A stretch of 64,000 nt of DNA from an uncultured Alphaproteobacteria bacterium (GTDB lineage Bacteria > Pseudomonadota > Alphaproteobacteria > Caulobacterales > Caulobacteraceae): contig CALETE010000040.1 of the NCBI GenBank assembly GCA_937920085.1, positions 1 through 64,000 on the forward strand, read 5' to 3'. The notes below the pieces were generated by a model. The model saw only the letters and a list, made by a program, of their open reading frames with translations, searched no databases and had not been told where the DNA came from. Position 1 is the stretch's first letter. Each line of letters starts with the position of its first letter. The position numbers and the translations under genes were made by a program. Shown in pieces: positions 14,029-22,751 of this stretch.

Positions 14029-16547
14029 TCGGCTCGAAGGGCCGCAGCTGGTCGTTTGGAAAGCGCCTGCATCGACGCCGCAAGCCCGCCGAACCCGGCG
14101 ATCACTGCGGCCCCGAAGACCAGGATGAAAACCCCACCCCAGTCCACTGCCCAGTGGGCCTTAAAGACCAGGACCACGACTGGCCAAGCGGCGGCGTAGC
14201 CAAGCCCCACCCCAGCTGCACCCGCAATGATCCCGACAGCGCCGTATTCCAGCACATAGGCGGTGAGGATCTGAGCGCGACTGGCGCCCAGGGCCTTGAG
14301 GATTGCCGCCTCCCGCGTTCGAGCTTGGGCCCGGGCGGCGATGGCCCCCACGAGCACCAAGAGCCCTGCAAGCGCAGCGACTGCGGCGGCACCTCGGATC
14401 GCTAGGGCCAGCCGATTAAAGAGATCGGTGGCCGCTTCGAGCTGATCTCTGACAGATATGACATTCACCCCCGCAAAATCTCGCCCTAGGGCCGCCGTGA
14501 CGGCCGCTTCTTGACCTCGAGACGCCTTGGCAATGGCGACCTGGCGAAGACTTGCGCCGGCCAATGTGTTTGCGCTCACCACCAATGGGAAGCTGGCATT
14601 GAACCCTCCAAAGTCCACATGCCGCAAAACCGCAACCTTGGCTTCGATCTCTCGCCCCAACAGGGAAACCGTCAAGGTGTCGCCCACCTTGATCTTCGCT
14701 CCCTTGGCCGCCTCAGCCTCAACGGCGATCAGCGGCGGGCCCGCATAGTTCGAAGGCCACCACTTGCCCGCAAGAATCCCTGAATTGGCAGGTTCAGCGC
14801 CCAGAGCCGACACAGAAATATCCTGGTCATAGGCCCATCTCTGTTGGCGTGGGATTGAGGTAATATCCACCTGACTGCCACGAACCCGTACAATGCGCCC
14901 GGTCGCAGAGGGGGCCCGCAAATAGATATCTGGCGTCAGCGCCCGCCCAAACGCGGTACCGACAACCTGGTCAAAGTCAGCAGCCGTGTCTCCAGGTATC
15001 TCGGTGAAAACCAAGGCGGGTGCGGTTTGCGGTGCGATTTCTGCGACTTGCCGCAGGAGGCTCGATTGAATCAAAACCACGGCCGCCAGCAAGGCCACGC
15101 CAAGGCCTATGGCAGGGGCCGCCGTCCGCGCGGCCGATCCCGGCCCAGCCAGATTTGCCAGGGCAAGACGCAGGGCGCCCTTGGTTCTAGCTCTTAAGCG
15201 CCCCGCGACGGAGGCTCCGGCTCGACCAATCCCCCAAAGTAGAGCAAAGGCAACAATGACCCCGATCATCATCACCACAGCGGCAACTGGGGTTGGGGCC
15301 ATGGCTATGGCCAGGACTGCCAATCCGAAAGCCGCTAGGCCCGATAAACCGGTTTCCATAGAGAGATGAAACCCTGACCGGGTGGTCTTGCGAAAGAGGG
15401 CCGCAGGCGTCGTTGCCCGGGCACTTCCCAAAGGCCCAAGGGAAAACGCCGCTGCACCGAGGACTCCAAAAGCCCCAGCCTTGAGCAGTGGCCCAGGATA
15501 AACCGCAAACAGTGCAGGAATGGGTAGGCTATTGCCGATCGCCGCACCCAGGATCAGGGGCGCGATAGCCCCAAGTGCCAAGCCTAGGACAATCCCTAAA
15601 CCTGCCAGGGTCCCGATTTGCAGGAGATAGGTATTTCGAATGAGGTCGCTATCTGCGCCAAGGGCCTTCAAAACCGCGATCGAAGCCGTTTTCGAGTCGA
15701 GATAGGCAGATACCGCGCCATAAACTCCAAGCCCACCGGCCACCAGGGCCGCCAAGCCGATAAAACCCAAGAAATATTCCAATTGGTCGATGAGACGATG
15801 GATGCCCGGTGCCGCATCGTTGCGATCCCGTACCCGCGCCTGGCCAAGAGGTAGGAGCTTTTGGAGCCTGGCTTTTGCCGTCTCAAGGGACGCCCCAGCA
15901 GGTAACAAAATCCTTGTGGTCTCAGAAAATGGGAGGCCTGATGTCAAGAACCCGCCCTGCTCGACAGCCGTGTCACGAACCAAGACCCGGGGACCGAGGG
16001 CAAAACCACGAGAAAGCCTGTCAGGCTCCTGGATCAGCACAGCTCGCGCGATCAGATGCAGACCACCCACTTGAAATCGATCGCCGAGTTTCAGATCCAA
16101 GCGGTCCAGAAGATCCTGCTCAATGACAGCGCCGAAGGTGCCATTGGGGCCCTGAGCGAGTGCCGTCTCAAGACTTGACGCGCCGCGAAGTTCGACAGTC
16201 CCGGCCAGGGGATAGCGATTTGAGACACCGCGCAGTTCCACCAACCGGCGGCGCCCCTCACGGGATTGCGCCATAGCTCGGGTGCTCACCGCCCAGGAGG
16301 TCCGTCCAAGTTCGGCGAAGGATTGCCGCTCTGCGGGCGAAAAACGCGTCTGCTCGACCGTAAGAGCGATATCACCGCCCAGAATTTCGCCGGCCTGAGA
16401 CGCTAATCCCCGACGGAAGGCTTCAGCCGTCGACCCTGCCGCTGCAATCGCTGCCACCCCCAAGGCAAGACAGGCCAGGAATATCCAAAAGCCCTTGAGC
16501 CCCGAGCGTAATTCTCGTCTGGCAAACCGAAGCGATAGCCAGGTCAC
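14025..16547 (-). CDS. ybbP: ABC transporter permease, YbbP/FtsX type
   Basis: An 840-aa inner-membrane permease with two FtsX-type repeats. One transmembrane helix lies at residues 20-40, three or four at 255-375, more at 395-495, and the closing set at 710-830, with periplasmic domains between. It pairs with the ATPase encoded upstream (ATGA overlap). The gene sits beside ybbA and tesA as in enterobacteria, where the complex is thought to act on lipids or hydrophobic compounds at the envelope rather than import nutrients. No internal defects are seen. Function is inferred from family and context. Confidence 0.87.
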   Translation of the reverse strand: MTWLSLRFARRELRSGLKGFWIFLACLALGVAAIAAAGSTAEAFRRGLASQAGEILGGDIALTVEQTRFSPAERQSFAELGRTSWAVSTRAMAQSREGRRRLVELRGVSNRYPLAGTVELRGASSLETALAQGPNGTFGAVIEQDLLDRLDLKLGDRFQVGGLHLIARAVLIQEPDRLSRGFALGPRVLVRDTAVEQGGFLTSGLPFSETTRILLPAGASLETAKARLQKLLPLGQARVRDRNDAAPGIHRLIDQLEYFLGFIGLAALVAGGLGVYGAVSAYLDSKTASIAVLKALGADSDLIRNTYLLQIGTLAGLGIVLGLALGAIAPLILGAAIGNSLPIPALFAVYPGPLLKAGAFGVLGAAAFSLGPLGSARATTPAALFRKTTRSGFHLSMETGLSGLAAFGLAVLAIAMAPTPVAAVVMMIGVIVAFALLWGIGRAGASVAGRLRARTKGALRLALANLAGPGSAARTAAPAIGLGVALLAAVVLIQSSLLRQVAEIAPQTAPALVFTEIPGDTAADFDQVVGTAFGRALTPDIYLRAPSATGRIVRVRGSQVDITSIPRQQRWAYDQDISVSALGAEPANSGILAGKWWPSNYAGPPLIAVEAEAAKGAKIKVGDTLTVSLLGREIEAKVAVLRHVDFGGFNASFPLVVSANTLAGASLRQVAIAKASRGQEAAVTAALGRDFAGVNVISVRDQLEAATDLFNRLALAIRGAAAVAALAGLLVLVGAIAARAQARTREAAILKALGASRAQILTAYVLEYGAVGIIAGAAGVGLGYAAAWPVVVLVFKAHWAVDWGGVFILVFGAAVIAGFGGLAASMQALSKRPAAALRAD

Positions 16548-17230
16548 GAAACGATGGCCCCATCGCGCATCACTACGATCCGGTCTGCCCGTTCGGCCAA
16601 AACAGGATCATGGGTTACCAAAACGAGCGCTGCCCCCACATCAGCGACCATGTCGAACATTAGATCCGCAACAAGAGCGGCATTGGCGCTATCGAGGTTA
16701 CCTGTTGGCTCGTCGGCGAAGAGTAGGGATGGTCGGCCTGCCAGGGCTCGGGCTAAAGCCACTCTCTGCTGCTCACCGCCAGAAAGCTGATGCGGATAGT
16801 GCGTCCGGCGCGCACCCAAGCCCACCTTTTCAAGCCAGGATTGCGCAATGACATGCGTATTGGGGGTTCGCGCAATTTCCAGCGGTGCCGCGACATTTTC
16901 TTCCGCCGTCATGTTTGGCAGGAGATGAAAGGCCTGAAAAACCAGAGAGACCCTTCCCCGCCTCAACCTCGCCCGACCGTCCTCGTCCAAGCTACCAAGG
17001 TCTGCACCGAATAATTCCACCTTCCCTGCGGTAGGCCGCTCAAGCCCAGCGGCTACGGAAATCAGCGAGGATTTTCCCGATCCAGAAGGCCCAGTGACTG
17101 AGACACGCTCGCCAGGATCGATCTCAAGGTCGACCTCACGCAGAATACTAACCGGGCCTGCTGCGGACGGAAGGGTCAGAGAGACTTTTGAAAGGCGAAG
17201 GGGGAGATCGACCAAGGAAGCACGCCTCAT
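16544..17230 (-). CDS. ybbA: ABC transporter ATP-binding protein, YbbA type
   Basis: A 228-aa ATPase of the LolD/MacB/YbbA class. Walker A GPSGSGKSS, Q-loop VFQAFHLLP, signature LSGGEQQRVALARAL, Walker B LLFADEPTGNLD and the H-loop VTHD are all intact. It partners with the large permease directly downstream. It is divergent from the tesA-like gene with about 90 bp between the starts, a conserved arrangement that suggests a shared envelope-lipid role. Confidence 0.9.
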   Translation of the reverse strand: MRRASLVDLPLRLSKVSLTLPSAAGPVSILREVDLEIDPGERVSVTGPSGSGKSSLISVAAGLERPTAGKVELFGADLGSLDEDGRARLRRGRVSLVFQAFHLLPNMTAEENVAAPLEIARTPNTHVIAQSWLEKVGLGARRTHYPHQLSGGEQQRVALARALAGRPSLLFADEPTGNLDSANAALVADLMFDMVADVGAALVLVTHDPVLAERADRIVVMRDGAIVS

Positions 17231-17321
17231 CAGTTTGTGAAATCGGAGCTGAAGCCATGAGATTGGCTGTCACCCAGATCATCGTAGGATAGATAAGCGT
17301 TCCAACGGCTTCAGGCGAGAC

Positions 17322-17933
17322 ATGCTTCGACGATCCTTCCTCCCGTTAGTGTTTGCGAGCTTCGCCCTGCCGGCTTCGGCGGCGAAGACAAGGGTCGTCA
17401 CACTTCTTGGTGACTCGATTACCGCGGGTCTGGGTCTCCCTGCGTCGCAAGCCTTGCCCGCACAATTAGCCACAGTGCTGCATCGTAACGATCCAGTCCT
17501 CGTGGTGCGAGGGGCAGGCGTGTCTGGGGATACGACCGCTGATGGATTGGCAAGGGTAGACTTCAGTGTCCAAGGTGACACCGCCCTCTGTATTCTTGCT
17601 CTGGGCGGCAACGACCTTCTGCAAGGCATCGACCCCAAAATCACCGCGCGCAACCTTTCGGCGATCGTCACCAGACTGGAGGCCAGACGCATCCCTGTCC
17701 TCCTGGCTGGGCTAAAACCCCCCGCTGTAATTGGGGCAAGCTATGTCAGAGAGTTTACCGACGCTTTTTCCAAACTCGCAAAGGCACACCACTTGGCCTT
17801 CTACCCTGACCTCATGGCGGGCGTAGGGCCGAGCCTAAGGCAGAGAGACGGCATCCATCCTACGGCCCAGGGTGCGCGCGTAATCGCATTGGGGCTCGCC
17901 CCCTTGGTCCTCAAAGCGATGCAGCATCGATGA
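17322..17933 (+). CDS. tesA: SGNH hydrolase / acyl-CoA thioesterase I-like (TesA)
   Basis: A 203-aa secreted esterase/thioesterase. The N-terminal signal peptide is LRRSFLPLVFASFALPASA. The SGNH blocks are present: GDSITAG with the nucleophile Ser32, GVSGDT with the oxyanion Gly, GGND with Asn near residue 98, and DGIHP with the Asp/His pair near 172-175. It should hydrolyse short esters, lysophospholipids or acyl thioesters in the periplasm. It is divergent from ybbA, as in other proteobacteria. The TusA-like gene overlaps its stop as ATGA. Confidence 0.9.
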   Translation: MLRRSFLPLVFASFALPASAAKTRVVTLLGDSITAGLGLPASQALPAQLATVLHRNDPVLVVRGAGVSGDTTADGLARVDFSVQGDTALCILALGGNDLLQGIDPKITARNLSAIVTRLEARRIPVLLAGLKPPAVIGASYVREFTDAFSKLAKAHHLAFYPDLMAGVGPSLRQRDGIHPTAQGARVIALGLAPLVLKAMQHR

Positions 17934-18160
17934 CCCGTCCCCTTGAGATCGTCATAGACGCGCGAGGGCACCACTGCCCGGTCCCAACCCTACGCCTACG
18001 TCGCGCTGCAGAGGACGCACCGGACGGTGCAATCCTCGTCCTTTATGCTGACGACCCAATGGCAAGACTTGATGTCCCTCACTTTGTGAACCAAACTGGA
18101 CTAAAAATTTTGTCACGCGAGGATTTGGGCTTAGGATTCTGTTTTCGAATAAGAAAATGA
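17930..18160 (+). CDS. TusA/SirA family sulfur carrier-like protein
   Basis: A 76-aa cytosolic protein with the CPxP motif at residues 16-19 (HHCPVPTLRLRRA). In this family the Cys carries persulfide sulfur for tRNA thiolation or other sulfur transfer. The fold pattern beta-CPxP helix-beta (ILVLYADDPMARLDVPHF) is complete. The start overlaps the tesA stop, so both are co-transcribed. It may not be the orthologous TusA, since this position and slightly divergent motif fit a paralogous YedF-like role equally well. Confidence 0.85.
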   Translation: MTRPLEIVIDARGHHCPVPTLRLRRAAEDAPDGAILVLYADDPMARLDVPHFVNQTGLKILSREDLGLGFCFRIRK

Positions 18161-18174
18161 CCACATCCTAATAT

Positions 18175-19083
18175 TTAATTCCTGGTGTGAGTCCTGGCCG
18201 AGCTTTCTAAAGCGAGCTCTATCTCCGTGGCCAGAGCACCGCCGAAAAACACTGCATTGACGTTCCAAGATAGCCAGATCAGCAAGACGACGACCGCGGT
18301 TACGGAGCCATATGTGGCACCAAGATGAGCCAGTTGCTCAACATAAAAAGCCGACGCCCAGGACATAAAGAGGCACAGCCCAGCAGCAACCGCGCCCCCA
18401 GCCATGGACGCTGTCCAGGCAACGGGCTTACGGGACATGGCATAGCGATAGATCAGCCCCATTGCGACCGTGACGCCGAGACTCGCCCAGGTCCATTCAC
18501 TGAAGAGCCAGGGCAGCCCCTGTAAGGGCCGAATATCGAAGGCTGCTGCCAAGACTCTCAGGGACAGGAAGGCTGCTGAGAGAACACTCAACAAGATGAA
18601 GGCAGCAATCAACACAATCAGAGCAATAAGGTTGAAACCGAAAAACCCATGAGGCCGATCTTCTTCGTGGATGAAGGAAAGCCCCGCCAAAAGAGCCTTG
18701 AACCCGCGATGTGACGCATAGCCGCCAATGATCAAGGCGAGACCGCTCTGGGTGGACACCGCCTGGAGGGGCGTGCGGCCTAGGCGAGACAACTCCTCCT
18801 CAAAAAGGCTGCGGGCAATTTCAGGCATCAAATGCGCCAAAACCGACGCTTGCTGCGACGCCTCCGCTGGATCGGCGAGCAGGCTATAAACCCCAACCAG
18901 AATAGCGACCCCGGGGAAGACCGCCAGCATGATGAAAAACGAGACGCCGCCCACATAAAGCATGACGTCCCGCCCCCAAAGCCGCGTCAGAGACCGCCGG
19001 AAAATCGCGACCGTCAGTGTCAGCCGAGACACCACTTCCCGAGCAAGGAGGCTTATTGGCCGAGGCTCCATGGGGATTTTCAT
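18175..19083 (-). CDS. YihY/BrkB family inner-membrane protein
   Basis: A 302-aa polytopic protein of the YihY/UPF0761 family. About six hydrophobic segments alternate with loops, including FFIMLAVFPGVAILVGVYSL and VVVLLIWLSWNVNAVFFGGA near the C-terminus. The signature LWGRDVMLYVGGVSFF precedes the first helix. The molecular function of the family is not settled. The start is uncertain: ATG at 19083, another ATG at 19071 and a TTG at 19113 are in frame, none with a good ribosome site. It converges with the TusA-like gene with a 14-bp gap. Confidence 0.85.
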   Translation of the reverse strand: MKIPMEPRPISLLAREVVSRLTLTVAIFRRSLTRLWGRDVMLYVGGVSFFIMLAVFPGVAILVGVYSLLADPAEASQQASVLAHLMPEIARSLFEEELSRLGRTPLQAVSTQSGLALIIGGYASHRGFKALLAGLSFIHEEDRPHGFFGFNLIALIVLIAAFILLSVLSAAFLSLRVLAAAFDIRPLQGLPWLFSEWTWASLGVTVAMGLIYRYAMSRKPVAWTASMAGGAVAAGLCLFMSWASAFYVEQLAHLGATYGSVTAVVVLLIWLSWNVNAVFFGGALATEIELALESSARTHTRN

Positions 19084-19123
19084 CGGCGCAAGGTGCGCAT
19101 GACTCTCTCTCAAAACAAGAGGT

Positions 19124-19162
19124 CAAAATGGAAACGGCGCGCCGGTTGAGGGCGGCGCGCCG
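19124..19162 (-). terminator. Terminator-like hairpin after the racemase operon
   Basis: On the minus strand CGGCGCGCC and GGCGCGCCG form a 9-bp stem (19135-19162) followed by TTTCCATTTT. It sits between the racemase gene and the YihY gene. Confidence 0.6.
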
Positions 19163-19301
19163 TCGATGGGGGAGTGTTCCATCTATCTGTCGTCACGTGA
19201 GGGACAGGGAATGTGACGACCGACACTTGGACTTTCTCAAGCTTGCCCTGAACCGAGCCTGAACAGATGACCTAGCTCGGGTTCATGTGCGGCCAGCGGG
19301 A

Positions 19302-20432
19302 TCAGGCCAGGGCACCAGAGGCTTTCAGGGCGTCGATGTCTGACGAGGAAAATCCCCAGTCTGTAAGGGCCTCTGTATCGTGCGCACCGATGGCAGGCGG
19401 AGGCCCTTGAATCTTACCCGGCGTGGCTGAAAAACGCGGCGCAGGAGCTGGCTGGATAACCCCTGAAATTTCAACAAAGGTTTGGCGGGCCTGATTGTGG
19501 ACGTGGTTTGGCGCTTCATCCAGATCAAGCACTGGCGCAAAGCAAACGTCGGTCGCTTCCATTATGGCGCACCATTCATCCCGGGTCTTGGTCGCCATGA
19601 CCTCAGCGAGCTTTACCCGCAGATCATCCCAACTGTTGCGATCCATCTGGGCGGCGAAGGCCGGATCCGTGATCCCGGTCTTCTCCAGAAGCAGGGCGTA
19701 GAACTGAGGTTCAATCGATCCAATGGAGACCCACTTCCCATCAGAGCACTGGTAGGTGTCATAGAAATGGGCACCGCCATCCAGTAGGTTGGCGCGCCTT
19801 TCTTCCTTCCACGCACCCGAGGCCTTAAAGCCGTAGAACATGGCCATTAGCGACGCCGCGCCATCGCTCATGGCACAATCAATCACCTGACCCTGCCCTG
19901 TGGCCCTGGCATTGATGACCCCCGCCAAAAGCCCGAAGGCCAGATAGAGAGCGCCGCCGCCAAAATCGCCAACCAGGTTCAGGGGTGGGATCGGCTTATC
20001 CTTGGTCCCAATGGCATGCAGCGCGCCGGTGATGGCGATGTAGTTCATGTCGTGGCCGGCTGCATTGGCGTAGGGCCCGGTTTGCCCCCACCCGGTCATT
20101 CGACCAAAGACCAGCTTAGGATTGCGAGCCATGGCGACATCAGGGCCAAGACCCAAGCGCTCCATGACGCCGGGGCGGAAGCCCTCAAAAACGGCGTCTG
20201 CTGTTTCCATCAGCTTGAGACAGGTTTCGATGGAGGCTGGATTCTTCAGATCAAGGGCGACGGATCGTCGACCGCGCGCGGTGATATCAGCGGGGCTGGC
20301 ACGGCCGGGGCCCTTTCGGTCGATCCGTACCACATCAGCGCCAAGATCCGACAACAGCATGCCGCAGAATGGTCCCGGCCCAATGCCTGCGAACTCGATA
20401 ACCTTCAAACCGGAAAGCGGACCCTGGCCCAT
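19302..20432 (-). CDS. Alpha-methylacyl-CoA racemase (CaiB/BaiF family)
   Basis: A 376-aa class III CoA-transferase-fold enzyme that matches alpha-methylacyl-CoA racemase, which converts (2R)- and (2S)-methylacyl-CoA during breakdown of branched fatty acids and sterol side chains. [20 protein letters not shown] is at residues 17-36. The catalytic set His127, Asp156 and Glu241 sits where racemases have it, and the CoA-transferase nucleophile Asp is not in this pattern. The ATG at 20432 has AGGGAG at good spacing. It follows the SDR gene in the same direction with an 81-bp gap, and fits the lipid catabolism theme of 7-12 kb. Confidence 0.87.
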   Translation of the reverse strand: MGQGPLSGLKVIEFAGIGPGPFCGMLLSDLGADVVRIDRKGPGRASPADITARGRRSVALDLKNPASIETCLKLMETADAVFEGFRPGVMERLGLGPDVAMARNPKLVFGRMTGWGQTGPYANAAGHDMNYIAITGALHAIGTKDKPIPPLNLVGDFGGGALYLAFGLLAGVINARATGQGQVIDCAMSDGAASLMAMFYGFKASGAWKEERRANLLDGGAHFYDTYQCSDGKWVSIGSIEPQFYALLLEKTGITDPAFAAQMDRNSWDDLRVKLAEVMATKTRDEWCAIMEATDVCFAPVLDLDEAPNHVHNQARQTFVEISGVIQPAPAPRFSATPGKIQGPPPAIGAHDTEALTDWGFSSSDIDALKASGALA

Positions 20433-20513
20433 GTTTAGTCTCCCTAAATTTTGATCCAATCTAAGCCCCCTGCCCCTTGGTCAGGCAAGCGGCTGGGTGC
20501 ACCGATAACCTGG

Positions 20514-21290
20514 CTATCCACCACCCGGCAGGGTCTGGCCATCATCGACGGTGATCAGGGTCCCTGAAATTGCCTTAGCACCTGGCCCGCACAGCAGGTT
20601 GAACGCCGCGTCGAGTTCATCGGCCTCCATGAGCCGGCGCCGGGGAAAGCCCTTCAACTGCTTTTGCCCACCTTCGGTTTCCCACCACCCCGCATTAATG
20701 TCGGTGAGGATGTATCCTGGAGCCAAGGCGTTCACGGCAATCCCTTTCCGCCCCCATTCCCGCGCCAAACTCTTGGTCAGCATGGCCACAGCGGACTTCG
20801 ACGCATTGTAGGCGCTAAGCCCGGGCAGGACGGTATGGCTGGCGACTGAAGCGATATTGACAATCCGGGCCTTGCCTTGGGCTGCTGTGTCATTGGCAAA
20901 CATCAAACGCGCGGCAGCCTGAGCGGCGAAGAAGACCCCGCGCACATTGACGTCGAAGGTGCGATCCCAGTCCTCAATACTCAGATCGAGCGCCAAGCCT
21001 TCGCCGCCAACACCGGCATTGTTGATCAGGATCGAAATAGGACCCAGCCCGGCTTCGATCTCGTCGAAAGCCTCGGGGATAGAACCAGCATCCGCCACGT
21101 CCAGCCGCAGGGCCATGGCGCGACCTCCGCTGGCGGCTATATCTCCCGCCAGGGTCTCAACCAAGTCCAAGCGGCGGGCTGTGACAGCCACTTGAGCTCC
21201 AGCCTTGGCCAATAGCCGCGCGAAATGTCCACCAAGGCCGCCAGATGCTCCCGTAATGACGGCAGTCTGACCTCGTAGGGGTAGATCCAT
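20514..21290 (-). CDS. Short-chain dehydrogenase/reductase
   Basis: A 258-aa NAD(P)-dependent oxidoreductase. The dinucleotide motif TGASGGLGGH, the NNAG motif, Ser in NIASVASH, and the catalytic YNASK are all present. The start ATG at 21290 has GAGGAGG upstream. Next to the racemase gene, it could act on a 3-hydroxyacyl-CoA or an alcohol/ketone intermediate, but the substrate is not readable. Divergent from the popA-like gene across 132 bp. Confidence 0.88.
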   Translation of the reverse strand: MDLPLRGQTAVITGASGGLGGHFARLLAKAGAQVAVTARRLDLVETLAGDIAASGGRAMALRLDVADAGSIPEAFDEIEAGLGPISILINNAGVGGEGLALDLSIEDWDRTFDVNVRGVFFAAQAAARLMFANDTAAQGKARIVNIASVASHTVLPGLSAYNASKSAVAMLTKSLAREWGRKGIAVNALAPGYILTDINAGWWETEGGQKQLKGFPRRRLMEADELDAAFNLLCGPGAKAISGTLITVDDGQTLPGGG

Positions 21291-21422
21291 GAATTTAGCC
21301 TCCTCATCCGAAAAATGCGTCACTGTCGTTCGTCATTCCACCTGTATAGGGTAGGTGATTGTCGACTCATGCTTTCAATGTGCGGGTCTACGACGGGTAT
21401 CGAGGAAAAGGATTTCTCAGGG

Positions 21423-22751
21423 ATGGCGTTAGGAGTCCATGCGCGGGTTCTGATCATTGCGCGGGATGACGCCCTGGCAGGTCCCCTGTCTGAAGGTCTT
21501 GACCGCCTGGGCTGGCGCACAGTTACAGCCCGAGGGCCCTATGCCGCCGTCGCAGCCCTGGCCGACCTAGGGGGCGAGGCGGCCATTGTTGACCTCAATA
21601 GCTTGGGTGAAGAAGGGCTTGGCTTGGCCCGGCGCCTTCGCGCGGCCTGTACACCCCGCCGCTTGCCAGTGATTGCCATTGGCGATCCACGCCCTGAAAA
21701 TAATACACTAGGCTTTGACCTGACCCTGGTCGCGCCCGTTCATCCCGCGCAGGCAGCCTTGCGGCTTGAAACCCTGGTCCGAACCGCCATTTCCGAAGAA
21801 GAGTTTGATCTCCGTCGCGAGACCTTTTCAGATCATGGCCGCCTCATGGACGAACCGGAAGTCGACAGCAGTCTTTTCCGGGTCTTGGCGATTGGCGAAC
21901 CGGCACCGCAATTTCTGGCGCTTTCTAACGCCCTGTCACAAACAGGTGCTGAGGTGGTGGGTGCCTTCACAGCCTATACGGCTTTCGATTACCTGCACGA
22001 ACGCCCCTTTGACGCGGTTGTCCTGTGGGCTGGGGGAAACAGCCAAGAGGCGCTTTCAATTGCCGCTGGCATGCGCAGAAACACACGCCTCTATCACACC
22101 CCCGCCCTGCTCTACATGCGCAATGAGAGCTACGGGACCCTGAGTGAAGCCTACCATCGCGGCGTTTCCGATGTGGCTTCTCCCGATACTCCCGAGATCG
22201 AAACCGCCCGTCGAGTGATAGAGCTTGCCCGTAATTTTCGTCGACAGTCAGCGATCCGTAAGGCGCTCGAAAAGGCGAGAAGCTCTGGGCTCATGGACCC
22301 GGCCACAGGACTTTTCACCCGTCCGCTGTTCGCGCATCACCTGCAAAGACTGGCCGCAAGCGCACGATTGCGCAACCGACCGCTCTCAGTCTGCGTGCTA
22401 AAGGTCGCAGACCGCCCAGAGATTACCGAGGCGCGCAAAACAACCTGGCTTGATCGCGCGATACCGCAGATTGGCTCCATGATCAGTCGCCTCGTTCGGG
22501 TCGAAGACACAGCGGGTCGTTTGTCAGCGGAAGTCTTTGCCTTGGCCCTACCGGCGACGACCTACGAAGCTGCCAAGGCGGCGGGGGAACGCATTGCCGC
22601 GGTGATTGGATGCACAGCATTCGAAGCGGGTGATGGCAAAGCCCCCTTCGTTGTCGATTTTGATATTGGCGTCGCAGAAGTCCAAGTTCCCGATGGCGTT
22701 GCCAAGGCTCTTGAACAAGCCGCAGCCAGGGCTCAGCAACAGGCGAGCTAG
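21423..22751 (+). CDS. popA: PopA-like cyclic-di-GMP receptor protein
   Basis: A 442-aa protein with two receiver-like domains (residues about 5-125 and 155-275) followed by a degenerate GGDEF domain. The active-site motif is replaced by SAEVF, so it cannot make c-di-GMP, but the inhibitory-site RxxD is intact as R359-VE-D362. In Caulobacter PopA, a non-catalytic PleD paralog, this site binds c-di-GMP to direct CtrA degradation at the pole. Length, architecture and I-site position agree. Start chosen at MALGVHARVLI, where the first receiver begins. It converges with mfd, overlapping by 4 bp. The functional equivalence is inferred. Confidence 0.8.
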   Translation: MALGVHARVLIIARDDALAGPLSEGLDRLGWRTVTARGPYAAVAALADLGGEAAIVDLNSLGEEGLGLARRLRAACTPRRLPVIAIGDPRPENNTLGFDLTLVAPVHPAQAALRLETLVRTAISEEEFDLRRETFSDHGRLMDEPEVDSSLFRVLAIGEPAPQFLALSNALSQTGAEVVGAFTAYTAFDYLHERPFDAVVLWAGGNSQEALSIAAGMRRNTRLYHTPALLYMRNESYGTLSEAYHRGVSDVASPDTPEIETARRVIELARNFRRQSAIRKALEKARSSGLMDPATGLFTRPLFAHHLQRLAASARLRNRPLSVCVLKVADRPEITEARKTTWLDRAIPQIGSMISRLVRVEDTAGRLSAEVFALALPATTYEAAKAAGERIAAVIGCTAFEAGDGKAPFVVDFDIGVAEVQVPDGVAKALEQAAARAQQQAS

